DNA of 64,000 nt, from contig CM025855.1 of NCBI GenBank assembly GCA_003952965.2, forward strand, positions 34,392,349-34,456,348. The letters are read 5' to 3'. The stretch is from Morella rubra (lineage: Eukaryota; Streptophyta; Magnoliopsida; Fagales; Myricaceae). The position numbers and the translations under genes are program-made. Below are positions 11,954 to 24,061 of the stretch, in pieces. Below the pieces are notes generated by a model. It searched no databases, was not told the origin of the DNA, and was given only the letters and a program-made list of their open reading frames with translations. Numbering within the stretch: position 1 is the first letter of the stretch; every line of letters starts with the position of its first letter.

Positions 11954-12953
11954 NNNNNNNNNNNNNNNNNNNNNNNNNNNNNNNNNNNNNNNNNNNNNNN
12001 NNNNNNNNNNNNNNNNNNNNNNNNNNNNNNNNNNNNNNNNNNNNNNNNNNNNNNNNNNNNNNNNNNNNNNNNNNNNNNNNNNNNNNNNNNNNNNNNNNNN
12101 NNNNNNNNNNNNNNNNNNNNNNNNNNNNNNNNNNNNNNNNNNNNNNNNNNNNNNNNNNNNNNNNNNNNNNNNNNNNNNNNNNNNNNNNNNNNNNNNNNNN
12201 NNNNNNNNNNNNNNNNNNNNNNNNNNNNNNNNNNNNNNNNNNNNNNNNNNNNNNNNNNNNNNNNNNNNNNNNNNNNNNNNNNNNNNNNNNNNNNNNNNNN
12301 NNNNNNNNNNNNNNNNNNNNNNNNNNNNNNNNNNNNNNNNNNNNNNNNNNNNNNNNNNNNNNNNNNNNNNNNNNNNNNNNNNNNNNNNNNNNNNNNNNNN
12401 NNNNNNNNNNNNNNNNNNNNNNNNNNNNNNNNNNNNNNNNNNNNNNNNNNNNNNNNNNNNNNNNNNNNNNNNNNNNNNNNNNNNNNNNNNNNNNNNNNNN
12501 NNNNNNNNNNNNNNNNNNNNNNNNNNNNNNNNNNNNNNNNNNNNNNNNNNNNNNNNNNNNNNNNNNNNNNNNNNNNNNNNNNNNNNNNNNNNNNNNNNNN
12601 NNNNNNNNNNNNNNNNNNNNNNNNNNNNNNNNNNNNNNNNNNNNNNNNNNNNNNNNNNNNNNNNNNNNNNNNNNNNNNNNNNNNNNNNNNNNNNNNNNNN
12701 NNNNNNNNNNNNNNNNNNNNNNNNNNNNNNNNNNNNNNNNNNNNNNNNNNNNNNNNNNNNNNNNNNNNNNNNNNNNNNNNNNNNNNNNNNNNNNNNNNNN
12801 NNNNNNNNNNNNNNNNNNNNNNNNNNNNNNNNNNNNNNNNNNNNNNNNNNNNNNNNNNNNNNNNNNNNNNNNNNNNNNNNNNNNNNNNNNNNNNNNNNNN
12901 NNNNNNNNNNNNNNNNNNNNNNNNNNNNNNNNNNNNNNNNNNNNNNNNNNNNN
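11954..12953. other. assembly gap of exactly 1000 N
   Basis: The run of N is exactly 1000 bases, a conventional placeholder, so true length is unknown. Frames called open across it are artefacts. It marks a contig join and directly borders the left arm of the large inverted repeat. Confidence 0.99.
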
Positions 12954-13562
12954 ATAGATTCGATTGCACAAATGTATATCCCTACATCTAGGAAAGCTCA
13001 CCACCTAGTTAGCCTATCCCCACCAAAGTTTTACTCATGTCCATCTCTGTTTCTTCTGATTGACTTCCAAGTCGGAAAACGAGAAAGTATTTCCACCCAG
13101 TCTATTTTACTTACAAAGAAACAACATTTTATAAGCAATAGGTACGGGGCTTGACCCAGTTCACATTATGCCTTAATTAAGACAGCCTTTCCAGTGAAGT
13201 GTCTTGTCACGGGAAAGTATATTTGTTGATAGGTGAGATTGGCGACTGTGAGGCGTTGTGTTAGGCTCTTGCAGAGTTTTCTAAATGCAGGTAAAGAACT
13301 ATACAACAGCCTTAGTTAGACGCGAGTTCAGAGATATAAGATGCCTCAACTTCTACATTGTACAGAGATTGGAAGTGTTACGGAGAAATTTTCGTATACT
13401 CGGCTCGATTAAACTGCTAGTCTATTAAGTCAACTTCTAACAGTCTATTTTCCGTAGCCTAACTCAAGATGCTGGTGTAAAAATCTAGAACTTTTTGGAT
13501 TTCCCATCAGGTTGAAGTCAATTTCAGATTGAGCAGAGGAGCTCTAACTATCTCGCCGAGCG
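12954..13562. other. error-rich contig end homologous to about 34,105-34,585 (minus)
   Basis: Aligned by eye to the reverse complement of 34,105-34,585, the two stay collinear up to the gap but differ by frequent one-base insertions, deletions and substitutions. An example is CGGAAAACGAGAAAGTATTT against CGGAAAACGAGAAATATT. The change to near-identity at 13,563 is abrupt. This pattern resembles unpolished long-read sequence rather than evolved divergence. Confidence 0.75.
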
Positions 13563-16510
13563 CGACTTGATCATTAAACTTGTAAGATGAATATCCTCGT
13601 GCTGCTTAGGGAAAAAAAGAAATTGAATCCTTGTGCTTTTTACCTTTTTTTTTTTTTTATTGTTCTCCTCTTGACAGATAAATGATGTGCGTGATAGACC
13701 CATTTCTTTATAAATTTTAATAATTTTTTGAATTATATATTAAGCAATATAGAATTACTAAAATTATGTATTATCTTTTATATTCGAGCATGGCATGGGT
13801 ACTTAAAATTATTTAAGTTTAAGAGAACGGGATAAAAAATTTCTCTTATTTATTGTCTAAATTAGATAAACTTTAGATAGAGATAGATATATACTAAAAT
13901 ATAATTATTAATGCGAATAATATTAAATATGATAGAAGCAAGCTTTTTATATTTCAACGACAAATTGAGTGCTATCTTATCATAGACGACTACGCCAAAC
14001 CGGGACAAAGAAACACAAGCAGCTCAAAAATGCAGGAGGCATTGTGGTGAGAGGCAGAGCTAACAAAAAAGAAAGTTAAAAAAAAAAAAAAAAAAGGTTA
14101 GATGCCACGTGTTAGAGAAGCAATTTAGTACAGCTGCCCAGTTGTACAACGGGACGTGCACGTGTTCAGACCGTCAGATCCTATCATCAAACGCGACGAC
14201 AGTACCGTCCTTCAATATCGGCGACTCTACGACTCTGTTGGGTCAACTCAATAAGAAAAAGAAGCGGGGTTGGAATGCGTGGTAAAACGGTAGCGTATAT
14301 ATATATATATATATCTAGAGAACTCACCGAAAGGCCTTCCGAGGAACGGACACACAGAGGGATCCAAAGTAATGAATGCAGCTGAACTACCATGTCAGAC
14401 CTGATTCGTGAAATGGAATTTAATATTTGCTATTACTTTATTTTGTTTATTTCGAAGATTTAAGTTTACAAGCGAGAGGGAGAATGAGAGAGAGAGAGAG
14501 GACAAAGCAACTTAGCAAGTAACGTGCATGTTTAGCTTAACCTTTTATAGCGTTAAGACTTAAGAGTCTGTAATCTTTGTAAGTTTTGTGTGGATCTCGA
14601 GGATAATCAAAAGACATGAAGAATACAAGGAGGGTTTCTTCGTTATTAATTATATTCCCAGCACTGTAGTCAAGTTGGATATGCTAGAAAGTGAACAGCA
14701 TGTCCAACGTCTGACAAGAAAACGCCAAATGCAAATTCACAAGGGGAGGGACTAGGGAGGGTTTCAGTCTCTCAGTTGCCCTAACCGGTCCCTACACTCC
14801 TCGTTCTGTCACTCTCTGTCTCTCCGTGCAAGTTCTTAAATAGGGAACCCCATACTGTCAGAGGTCTGATTCTTCGGGGGACCCTTTTTTCTGGCTGTTT
14901 ACCAACGGGGTTTACTCTCCCAAAGGAATTTTGCTGGGATGGTGCTTAGGGGTAATGTTATTTTTATGATCCAGAGTTATTACAGCTTGACATGGCTGCA
15001 TATGTTTTGATAGAAAAATAATGAGTAGGAAAATCTGACTTGGTTGAATTTTTCTGTTCTAATCTCTCAACTTGAACTGGCAGCAGAGAGCACAACTTTT
15101 ATGACTTTAGGACTCTTGGTCTTGAAATTTTTTATATTAAACCATTTGATAACCCCCACCCCAAAAGAGGAGTAATTTTATTTTTCTACGACCCAAAAGA
15201 AGAGTAGTTAATCATATGTACTCTGCTTTGATAGCTACCAATAGCAGTGGAAGACATTCTTCTCGAGACTGATTCAAAATAAATGTTGAAACAAACCCTT
15301 TTCAACAAAGAAACAAAGGAGTCTTCGGTTGAAGATTGGCCATTGCTAGATGTCTTTTTAAGCAATCGAATAGGAAGAAAAAAACCCATAAAAGTACTAG
15401 GATTTTCTCCACAGGATGAAAAAAAATTAAGAAACAAACTAAAACCAATATCAAACTATAGAAGGGTCACATATAGGCAAAGATTCCGAGCCACATGGCT
15501 TGGCTAGTAGATTCGATTTTCTACTGCTTCTAGGCATCAAGTTCAACCACTCCACTTTAATTGGAAGAACAGCATTTAATATAGTAGGTGCGTGTCCTAT
15601 ACACTTCCAAAGGAGTTTAAGCTTAAAAAGGATGCGTATCAGATAAAGGATAGATACATACAGCAGCTCAAGAAGGGCGCCTGTGGCCTGAGGGTTTATA
15701 AATTCCCAAGGGCATTTAATCCTTCCTACTGTGTTTTTCCTTTTCTACAAAAAGAAACAGAGTTGTCAATCGTAAAGCGTAAACCACAATGGGATCTCTT
15801 ATGTTTAACACTTTCCCCCTATGCAAAGGATAAGCACAGGGAGAACGAGGGAGGGAGAGGGAGAGGGAGAGAGGAGAAAAGGCTAAAAAGCTTCTAAAAG
15901 GAGCGGTTGTTGGCAATAATAACCAAAAAGGAGAAGCAAACAACTGTCTGTCGCTCTGGCCCGTGACACATGATTTGCCCATGGAAAAAGGTAACGCTAG
16001 AAACAAAGGAAAAAGTAAAAGGAGGTTTGCGAGGATAATTATACGCGTGAAAAGAAAACCAGACCCTCTCTCCCTCTCCCCCTCACTATCTCTCAGTCAC
16101 AGATCTCTGCCCAAGTAAACAATTTGCAAAGAGAAACCAGTGCCAGACCCTTTCTTCTTTTCTGATCTCCATGACCTGAGGCTATGATTGAGTGAGCCTT
16201 ACAATAGTTAGTTCCTCATCACTGTACCATTCCCCTCTCTATACCCACAACTCCCCCCGTGCCAGTCATGTCTCTAAACTCAAGCTTCTCTTTTTGACGC
16301 CTTTTCTCCTGAATTTCCTCTCTGATTAGACCCCATGAAAATGCCCTTGAAACCATTGTTAGGTTGGTTCCCACAGCGAACAGTGATCTTCCACTTTCAT
16401 GGACAATGAGGAATGTGGACGAAACTAAGTAAAACTAAACAAGGAAGAGAGATACCCAGGTCATTATTTTTCTTGCATTCTTTTCTGGTCTGCAGCCCTC
16501 AGAGAGTAAA
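13563..16510. other. upstream region of the left PAT copy
   Basis: Contains a (TA)n run at about 14,296-14,314, a GA-rich tract near 14,490-14,502, a purine-rich tract at 15,840-15,890, and a pyrimidine-rich stretch (about 16,060-16,095) in the probable 5' UTR. A 74-codon frame at 15,283-15,507 is open in both copies but matches no family I know and is overlapped by an open antisense frame. No independent gene is supported. Confidence 0.5.
14296..14314. repeat. (TA)n microsatellite, left arm
   Basis: Alternating TA run in the PAT upstream region. The mirrored copy is at about 33,347-33,366. Confidence 0.9.
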
Positions 16511-19500
16511 ATGAGAAAGCATGGATGGCAACTTCCTTACCACCCTCTTCAGGTTTTAAAAATTTTCCATTATATCTTAATTTATGTGGCAAGCATTTCC
16601 TTCTTGTTCAAAGTCTCATCTTTAGAGTGCATCTTTCTTGTCTGTGAAGGTGGTAGCTGTTGCTGTATTTCTGGCACTGGGGTTTGCTTTCTATGTGTTC
16701 TTTGCCCCTTTTGTGGGGAAGAAACTGTTCCAGTACATTGTTACAGGGCTCTACACTCCTCTTGTAAGTCGTTTTTCACTTTATCCCAAATACTTTAATC
16801 TGATCTATTTCTTCAACCTTTGTTGGTTGGTTAATGAACTGAGATCTGGGTTTTATCCCCTTGTTGGTTTCTCATTCATGTATGGTTGGTTGTACCTATG
16901 ATTTTTCTTTCTCCGAAATTGGTTTTTTTTTTTCCTTTCTGGTTTTTATCCAGAGATATTTGTTTGTGGAATTTGTCCCGCGATGCTCTAAAATATGTCA
17001 TGGATTGTCATTTCAGTTGGTAAGAGCAAGTGCCTTGCTCGTCTTTTAACCTCTTCCCGACTTTTTGGAAGCTACCACTTTGAGACAACATAAGTTCGTA
17101 GTTGAACCATTAAAAGAACAAAACTCTTTCCACTTAAGGGCATTCCTTTGATTTTCGTCTGTTATATGTGCTAACCTTTCAATGTGAGAAAACTATATAG
17201 GTTCCATTCAAATCGCTTTGCTTTTTTTTTTTTTTCCCGGCGGGATAAGTATTTTACAAAGAAAAGACTAGATAGGTTCCGGAAACAGCTAAGATTCATA
17301 ATGTATTTCAATAAAATAGGGACACTTTATGTTGTGTCACCAAAAGACTTGTTCCAGTAAACAAAGAAACCATTATCGTACAGAATTTCTGACGTCGAAT
17401 TGTAAAATGCTCCAATAAGAAACAATTGATTCAACTTTTTGTCGTAGAGCTGTAAAAATGTTCAAGTAAGGAAAAATTCATTAACTTTTTATTTTACTAT
17501 GGCTGACTTCGAAATTTAAGGTATCAATCTACCATCTTCATTGCTCTGCTTTGTCTTGAAATTTCTAATAACATTTTAATATAGGTTTACTGTTATAATT
17601 TGATTGGAAAACTTTGTAGAAGTGAACCATATTTTGCTCTGTGAAAGCTCTATGGAAGCTAATAAGCTTCTATGGTGGGCTTAAGACAAGATTAAAACAA
17701 GTCCTTTAACAACAAAGTTTCAAAATTGTACGGATATTCACAATCAAGTGGTTCCAAATTGCATTTTGGCATGCTTTGCTGGCGACTTCTTAATCGATAG
17801 ATACGATGTACCTTCCCCTCAAAAGAATCACAAGTCCCGGTGGTAAATATTCGAACCATTACCTTTATTTCAATTTGGTCCGAACTGGTCTCTTAGATTG
17901 TCCATTCTAGTGAATGATCTCTTTAAAAAATCCAAGTGACGGTAAGCCAAGACTTATTCAGTTTGTGTTCTAATAAACCTATCTCAATATTAGGGTTTTG
18001 TCTTATCCTATGCGTATTTCCAGAATAAGATACGATTTAGGTACTCTACAGCAATATACAAGTCTTTCAACAATTTTTTTTTTAAGAGTTGCATTGTGTA
18101 AGAGTTGGCGCACATGTTCGTGTACTGTAGTTGCACAGAGTTGGAACTTACCAGTAAAATAGGAGATCTTGGGTTAGTTGAATATTTTCAAACAAGCAGT
18201 TTTTTCCAAGGTAAGTGAGATCAAGTGGTCACTAAATTTCCACAATGTTTGCCATTTTTGTGGCAGGTATTAGTGAAATTGTGTTGGGTGATAAATTTGA
18301 AAAATGAACCTTACAGCTATAATGAAAGGTGAAAGCGGTTAACTATCCTGGAGTTCACTCTTTCACCATCTTAGTCCACAGATGAAGTGATTGTTAACTG
18401 TTGTGCGTTTCTTGAAATTCTTGTATAAATAATTTACTGTGCTATCTTTCCAAAACTGAATTAAGTTTCAAACAAGAAATGTTTTGCTACTCTTAGAGGT
18501 TCTGAAATATCGACTGCTGTTTTGGAGGTCATGTGGTAAATGCTTGGTATTTCCAAGTACAAATACGTGGGAGTAATCTCTGTCACAACTTGGTTTTGAG
18601 TTAGTGAGATTGAGTCATTGCCACTATTCATCTTCTTCTTTTTACTATATTATAGATGTCCTATCTCAAAGAAACTTCAGTAACATCTTTCGGTTTCTAG
18701 ATCACATGTGTATTTGGGCTATACGTGTGGTGTGCGGCAGCTGATCCTGCAGACCCCGGAGTTTTTAGGTCCAAAAAGTATCTACATATTCTAGATCAAG
18801 AAAAGCATTCAAGACCAAAGGATTCTAAATTAGGTGGAGAATCAACTTCTTCCATACTTGATGCTAATGCTGCAACAGATGGGGGGAAAGCTCTGGATAA
18901 GGTTACAGTGGGCAAAGATGCAACTTCAAAAGACCATAGTACTGCAATTGAGAAGACAAATGCATTGTCAAAGCGATCATCTTGTTTCCTAGTGGCTTGC
19001 TTTCCTTGTGCTATTTTCTGCAACGGCTGCAGTTCAAGTGAGGAATCTTCTCAACAACAGATGAGTGAAGAAGGCATGTTCTACTGCAGTCTGTGTGAAG
19101 TTGAGGTGAGTAAAAGCATTTGAAGTTCTTCGGATCTTACCATTCCATTCAGAGATATGTTAAATGCTGATCCATAATGAGAAATGGAAAGCAGTAGCTA
19201 AATAGAACTTGAAAATGATCAATTTTCACTGGCAAAGCCTCAGCTGCTACCAAGTAAAACCTCCTACTTTAGAAAGTGATTTTCTGCAATCATCCTATGC
19301 TAAACGTGTCACCAGGCTCAAGTGGCATGTAACCATCGGATAATTGCTTCTTGGATTTTCTGTCTAACTTTTCCTTTGCTAGTGTATGAAGTTTATGAGA
19401 TTTAAACTGTTATTTTGATGTAGGTTTTCAAGTACAGCAAACACTGTCGAGTTTGTGACAAATGCGTTGACCGTTTTGATCATCATTGCCGGGTATCTGA

Positions 19501-22500
19501 AATCTTTCATTTGTTAGAATTTCTCTTCTATGTTATTTGAAAGTATCCTAACCCCTTTTCTCATCTTGGTTATTGTAGTGGCTCAACAACTGTATTGGCC
19601 GACGGAATTACCGACAATTTTTCACCCTCATGGTCGCTTCCCTTCTCTTGGTAAGGATGAGCTTTGATCCTATTTTCTTGATACCCTAATGAACCTTAAC
19701 CAAGCCTTCTCAATTAGTTTTTCAGGTCATCTATGTCCTAGAATTCTCCTTAGCTTCCCTTCTAGCCTTGTGCAATCATCCTTGATCCTCAGTATTTTAA
19801 AGCTTTGAAGAGCATGGATGCATACTGTTCTCCTAGCATACTATATTGGGTATCTTTTTCACATGAAAGTACTTTAGAACGCCGTTTGTATTACAAAGAC
19901 CTTTCAAATGTTCAAAATCTTCTACTAGAGTTTATCTCTCTTGGTGATTACATCATCACAGCCATTTGGCTTCCATTGATGTTTAAAATCCTTGGATCCA
20001 TTATCAAATTTCTCAAACCATTCCTTTTACCTCCTGAAACTATTGCTTCAATTCCCACAAGCAATGTGCGAGAAGGTGAAGACCACGCCAGAGTAAGCAT
20101 TTTTTTTCAAATCATTTTCATTTTAATGGATTATTGACAGGTATATACATGGTTTGTCCACCTTGGGCATGAGATTGCAGCTTATTTTACAATGGTCGAC
20201 TGGAATCCTCGTACTTATCTGCTGTTTTCTTGAGAGGAAGCGGTTCTCTGTGGATATCTCTGCCAAGTTAGGAAGCAGTTTCTCTTTGGTGCCATTTGTT
20301 ATTGTAGTAGTGAGTGTTCTGCAAGATTTCCTGTGTGTTTAAAAGTTTACATCCTTCTATTTCGTTTTAGTTCACCTTTTACTGGTATCGTTTTTATTTT
20401 GTTTGTGTTTTTCCAATGGCTTTAAAGTTAATAAGGCCAGGAATTTATTCGTCACTGTGTTTCCTTAGATGGTTGCTTGTATCCTCAAGTTAACTCTTAA
20501 CTTTTTACAGGCACTGTGCACCATTTTGGCTATGATTGCTACGCTACCACTAGCTCAGCTTTTCTTCTTTCACATCCTCCTTATAAAGAAGGTATGAGCA
20601 CGACCAGTCTTGCAAATCATCATGAGGTTAATTGTTTCGACATTGCTTCTTCATGGTTTATTTTGCTGTATTGTTTTCTTGGTGTTTAAGGGCAGGGCCG
20701 GCTCAAACCAAATGGAGGCCCATGGCAGTATAAATTACTAGGCCTTTTAAATGAATTTTAATATAAAATATTTAAAATTATCTAAAAATTATTAAATGTA
20801 ATATAAAATATTCGAAGGCCCCATTAATTATTTTACAGGGGACTCTCATACATGACATTAAGGCCCCATGGTTTGGACGATTACGAAATTTATAGGGCAT
20901 TTTTTCTCTTTGAGCAAAGTTGCCTTGATTTTTTCTCTTTTATTAAAGTTGCCTTGATTCTTATTGTGGTGGGGAGGGGGGTTGTTAGCTCCTGAGGTTC
21001 TTATGGAAAATATCTGATTTTTTTCACTTTCCTCCCAATGGATATTCAGAATCTGCTTCTTGAGTATTATTTATGGTTTTACACTTTTTTCTTCACCGTA
21101 CATTTTATCGGCGTGCAAGACTGAAAAGGGAGAATTCTCTTTCTATGTATGGCATTAACACTCCCTTTCGCTGGATCCACTATCTTGGAATAAAAATCAA
21201 CTGCAATTGACATAGGGAATCAGTACATATGATTACATCATAGCTCTGAGAGAGCAGGAGCAAGAGCAACAAGGAGTTGGAGTTCAGCAGAGTCCCCAAA
21301 TGTCTCCTGCCAGCTCACTTACTGGATTAAGCAGTGCAAGTTCCTTTACAACCTTCCACCGCGGTGCATGGTGCACACCGCCACGCCTATTTCTAGAAGA
21401 TCAGGTAATTTTTACCAGTTTTCACTTCTTTGGAAATAGCAATTGGGTGCAGTTTCCTCATATTAGATAAGTAGCTCTGCCCCAATAATCAGTGTGTCAT
21501 CTCCCAAATGACAACTTTTCCTGTTTGTGTGTAACATTTGTGTTCTTTCTTTGCTGGTTGCCTTAATACTGTCTCTGTCTGGGACATGAAATAGAAATGA
21601 TGCAGTCTGGGCTGCATACAATTATCTGATCAGTTTAAAATGTAGCGTACAAAAGTTTCTAGGGGATAGATTGTCTTTAGTTTTACATTGACATGGTTGG
21701 ATACATGCCTGGGAATTAGAAAGTTATTTTTGCATCCTGGATACGAACACTTCTGAGATATAGGGATGGGTTAAATTGGCGGGGTGAATGACTCAAAAAA
21801 GCTTAAGTCAGATGCCTTCTTTCTGCGTGCTCTCCCTCCCTCTCTCTCTCTCTCTCTCTAACACACACACACACTCTGTCTCTCGTGAGCATTGCGGCCC
21901 TCGGCTTCAACTGCTCCAAACCTTCTTGTGCATCACGGTGGCTTACTCTCATCGTCTCTGAAGACCAGCTCTTGCTTAGTTGTCCACCATGTTCTGCCCT
22001 CGCTTGGAGTTCTTCCTTCCCTTTCCCTTGTCTTTGACATCTTGTTTCTTCAAACCCTAGGTTTTGGTCAGTTGGTGAAACTCTGGGTTAAGCTTTAGAT
22101 CAATGGGTCCTTTCTCTCTCTCTTTGCTTTTTTTCCTGTTTATTGCACATATTATTGTGTCAGCCTGGATTCTAGTCTATTCGTGCTCAAAATACCATTT
22201 TGTGGATGAATGCATTGATTTACTATCTATCATTGTCTTTAAATCACCTTAGATATGTTTGTATATATTTTGATGCTTGTTATGTACTTTTTAGTTAAAA
22301 TTAATAGTGTACCTATGAATATAGATGTTAAATAACTGGCTTAGGAATTCTCTTGTATCATGTTTTATCCTTTCCAGAATCATTTTGTTACCACCTCTTC
22401 TTGATTTGCATTTCTGTAACATTTTAGTGAGTCTGCCTGTTAGAATGGTCTTTTGCTGAATCAGTAACCTTGTAAGGTTCCATCATTTTCTTCATCGTGA

Positions 22501-23589
22501 AGGATTTTAGGAAGTCGGTGGAGAGAAAACACTAGCTCCTTTAAATGGGGTGAACTAACAACAAATTATATGTCAAAAGAGCATTGGAGTGGATTTATAT
22601 TTGATTGCTGAAGTCCCTTTTTTTTCATAGAAGACTCCATGAGTTATGCATTTCTCACTTTGTTGCCCGTCTCAAGTTTTTGGCCGTGCACAAGTGGTTG
22701 TAGTGCTCTAATCGGGAACATACTATTGATCATGATGAATATTGAAAACGAGCTTTTATGATGATAGATCATATGGTTCTGTTTGTTAATGCTACTGTTA
22801 TATCTGTATTTCTTGCAGTTTGATGTTGTTCCTCCCGAAACTGGATCCGTGAGTTCATTGGGGAAAAAGATGGTGGGAGAGGAACAGATTAAGAAAAAAA
22901 ATCCTGCAGCGGTAAAGATCAGTCCATGGACTTTAGCACGATTAAATGGAGAAGATGTCTCAAAGGCGGCTGCAGAGGCAAGAAAAAAATCGAGAATCTT
23001 GCAGCCTGTACACAGACGGGATAACCCCTTTGGCCTAGAACCCGAAAGTAGCTTTGGCAGCAGTGGCCGCCGGATGGTCCCAAGACCTGAAAATAATAGA
23101 AAGCGAGCATATAAGCGGGTGCGCCTTCCGGCTGAACTACCCCTTGAGACAGTTTCAGTTAAAGCAGTTGAGAAAGGTTTCAAGGATACGTCAGCTAGTT
23201 TGGCCCCTCTTCAACTTGAGGCACGTAGTGCTTTCCAAACAAGCCGAGCAATGTCAAATTCGGCTGGGATTGTTTCTTCTTCACCGGAGAGCAGTTTAGA
23301 CTCACCAGATATTCACCCCTTTCGGGTCTCTTCATCAGGAGCTGAAGAGGCAAGGAGACTCAGAGGTCTGTCTGCCACAGGTGCCCTTGCTCAGGGTGGA
23401 ATCCCTCTGTCGAGGTCAACTAGTGATGGGTATGAAGCTTCTGGTGGGGAAGATAGCGACCGAGTTCCCTCAAGAATTGTGCAAGGGTCGTCAAACTGGA
23501 GTAACCTTCTTTTCGGCTTTGGTCATGATGAGAGGGTTATTAAACTAGATGCTACATCTTCTAGCCAGGATTACAACAGAAAGCTTTGA
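16511..23589 (+). CDS. PAT22: DHHC-type protein S-acyltransferase (palmitoyltransferase), PAT21/22-like, left copy
   Basis: Nine coding exons: 16511-16552, 16650-16763, 18701-19105, 19424-19492, 19579-19650, 20181-20309, 20511-20591, 21216-21404 and 22819-23589. All introns are GT-AG and phase 0, giving 623 aa; Arabidopsis PAT22 is about 600. The N-terminus MRKHGWQLPYHPLQ is diagnostic of this subgroup. The enzyme transfers palmitate to cysteines of membrane-associated proteins. Membrane segments: about 15-37, 48-66, 224-251 and 269-301. The cysteine-rich zinc domain spans 181-216 (CSLC, HCRVCDKC, CIG) with the catalytic DHHC at 206-209. After the fourth segment, STYDY (307-311) occupies the place of the usual TTxE motif. 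The long cytosolic tail is Ser-rich and includes KISPWTLARLN. Intron 5 carries an unexplained open block and intron 8 a (CT)n(AC)n run. One of the two copies may be an assembly duplicate. Confidence 0.93.
19766..20092 (+). other. in-frame, exon-like 327-nt open block in PAT intron 5 (left copy)
   Basis: The block is open for exactly 109 codons. It is preceded by a pyrimidine-rich TTCTAG acceptor and followed by a GTAAGC donor, and is phase 0 at both ends, as are the neighbouring exons. The translation is hydrophobic in its second half (AIWLPLMFKILGSIIKF) and ends REGEDHAR. It has codon-like composition but I recognise no family. If spliced in, it would break the third membrane segment encoded jointly by exons 5 and 6. 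It could be an alternative exon, an exonised fragment of another gene, or a chance open frame. The mirrored copy is at 27,559-27,885. Confidence 0.4.
20697..20900. repeat. possible truncated dispersed repeat in PAT intron 7
   Basis: Begins CAGGGCCGGCTCAAACC and includes AGGCCCATGG and AAGGCCCCATGG motifs in an AT-rich body. The CAGGGCCGGC end looks like a terminus of a dispersed plant element, but no matching inverted end or target duplication was seen. Confidence 0.3.
21838..21874. repeat. compound (CT)n (AC)n microsatellite in PAT intron 8
   Basis: A CT run followed directly by an AC run; the mirrored copy is at about 25,777-25,813. Useful for telling the two arms or haplotypes apart if lengths differ. 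Confidence 0.85.
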
Positions 23590-23797
23590 CCAGTTATGAA
23601 TTGACGAAGTTCCGATCATTTTGATTCCATTAAGGGGAAGAATACTACAACATTCTTTCATTTGTTGGCCATGGTGTTTCAGGCCCCAAGTGACAGTTGT
23701 CTTCTTTGCCAATTAAGTTGGTAATGGGCTTTGGGATCACTGAATCAAGGTTTCATGGGGAAGACATCTATGAAGGCTGTACAGGAATACTAGAATT

Positions 23798-23853
23798 CGG
23801 ATTCCATGAAGCTCAAGCAAAATACAATGGTTATGCACCTTGATGGAACCGCA
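23798..23853. other. 56-bp centre (spacer) of the palindrome
   Basis: The arms meet at TAGAATT (23,791-23,797) and AATTCTA (23,854-23,860). The outer parts of the spacer still pair imperfectly: CGGATTCCATGAAG on the left against CGGTTCCATCAAGG as the reverse complement of the right. The truly unpaired core is therefore about 25-30 bases. It is not a recognisable sequencing-adapter sequence. Confidence 0.9.
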
Positions 23854-24061
23854 AATTCTAGTATTCCTGTACAGCCTTCATAGATGTCTTCCCCATGAAA
23901 CCTTGATTCAGTGATCCCAAAGCCCATTACCAACTTAATTGGCAAAGAAGACAACTGTCACTTGGGGCCTGAAACACCATGGCCAACAAATGAAAGAATG
24001 TTGTAGTATTCTTCCCCTTAATGGAATCAAAATGATCGGAACTTCGTCAATTCATAACTGG

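Larger units (their letters stand above)
12954..23797. repeat. left arm of the ~21.6-kb palindrome
   Basis: The arm is the reverse complement of about 23,854-34,585. From 23,797 back to about 17,230 paired coordinates sum to 47,651; from about 17,215 outward they sum to 47,667 near the PAT start, reflecting a ~16-nt length difference, and drift by a few bases further out. From 13,563 inward the match is almost perfect. Outside that, at 12,954-13,562, homology continues but with many single-base indels. The left border coincides with the N gap, so the arm has no natural end here. Confidence 0.97.

Noticed and set aside
11930..13004. Apparent long open frames of 335-353 codons on both strands
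   Set aside because: They run through the 1000-N gap; only a handful of real codons exist at the ends.
15283..15507. 74-codon frame starting MLKQTLFNKETKESS, present in both arms
   Set aside because: No family recognised, an overlapping antisense frame is equally open, and it lies in the PAT upstream region without splice or promoter context.
22644..23183. 179-codon minus-strand frame across the last PAT exon (mirror at 24,468-25,007)
   Set aside because: It is the antisense shadow of a strongly supported coding exon.
23798..23853. Leftover hairpin sequencing adapter at the palindrome centre
   Set aside because: The spacer does not resemble the common hairpin adapter sequence I remember and looks like ordinary genomic DNA with residual pairing.
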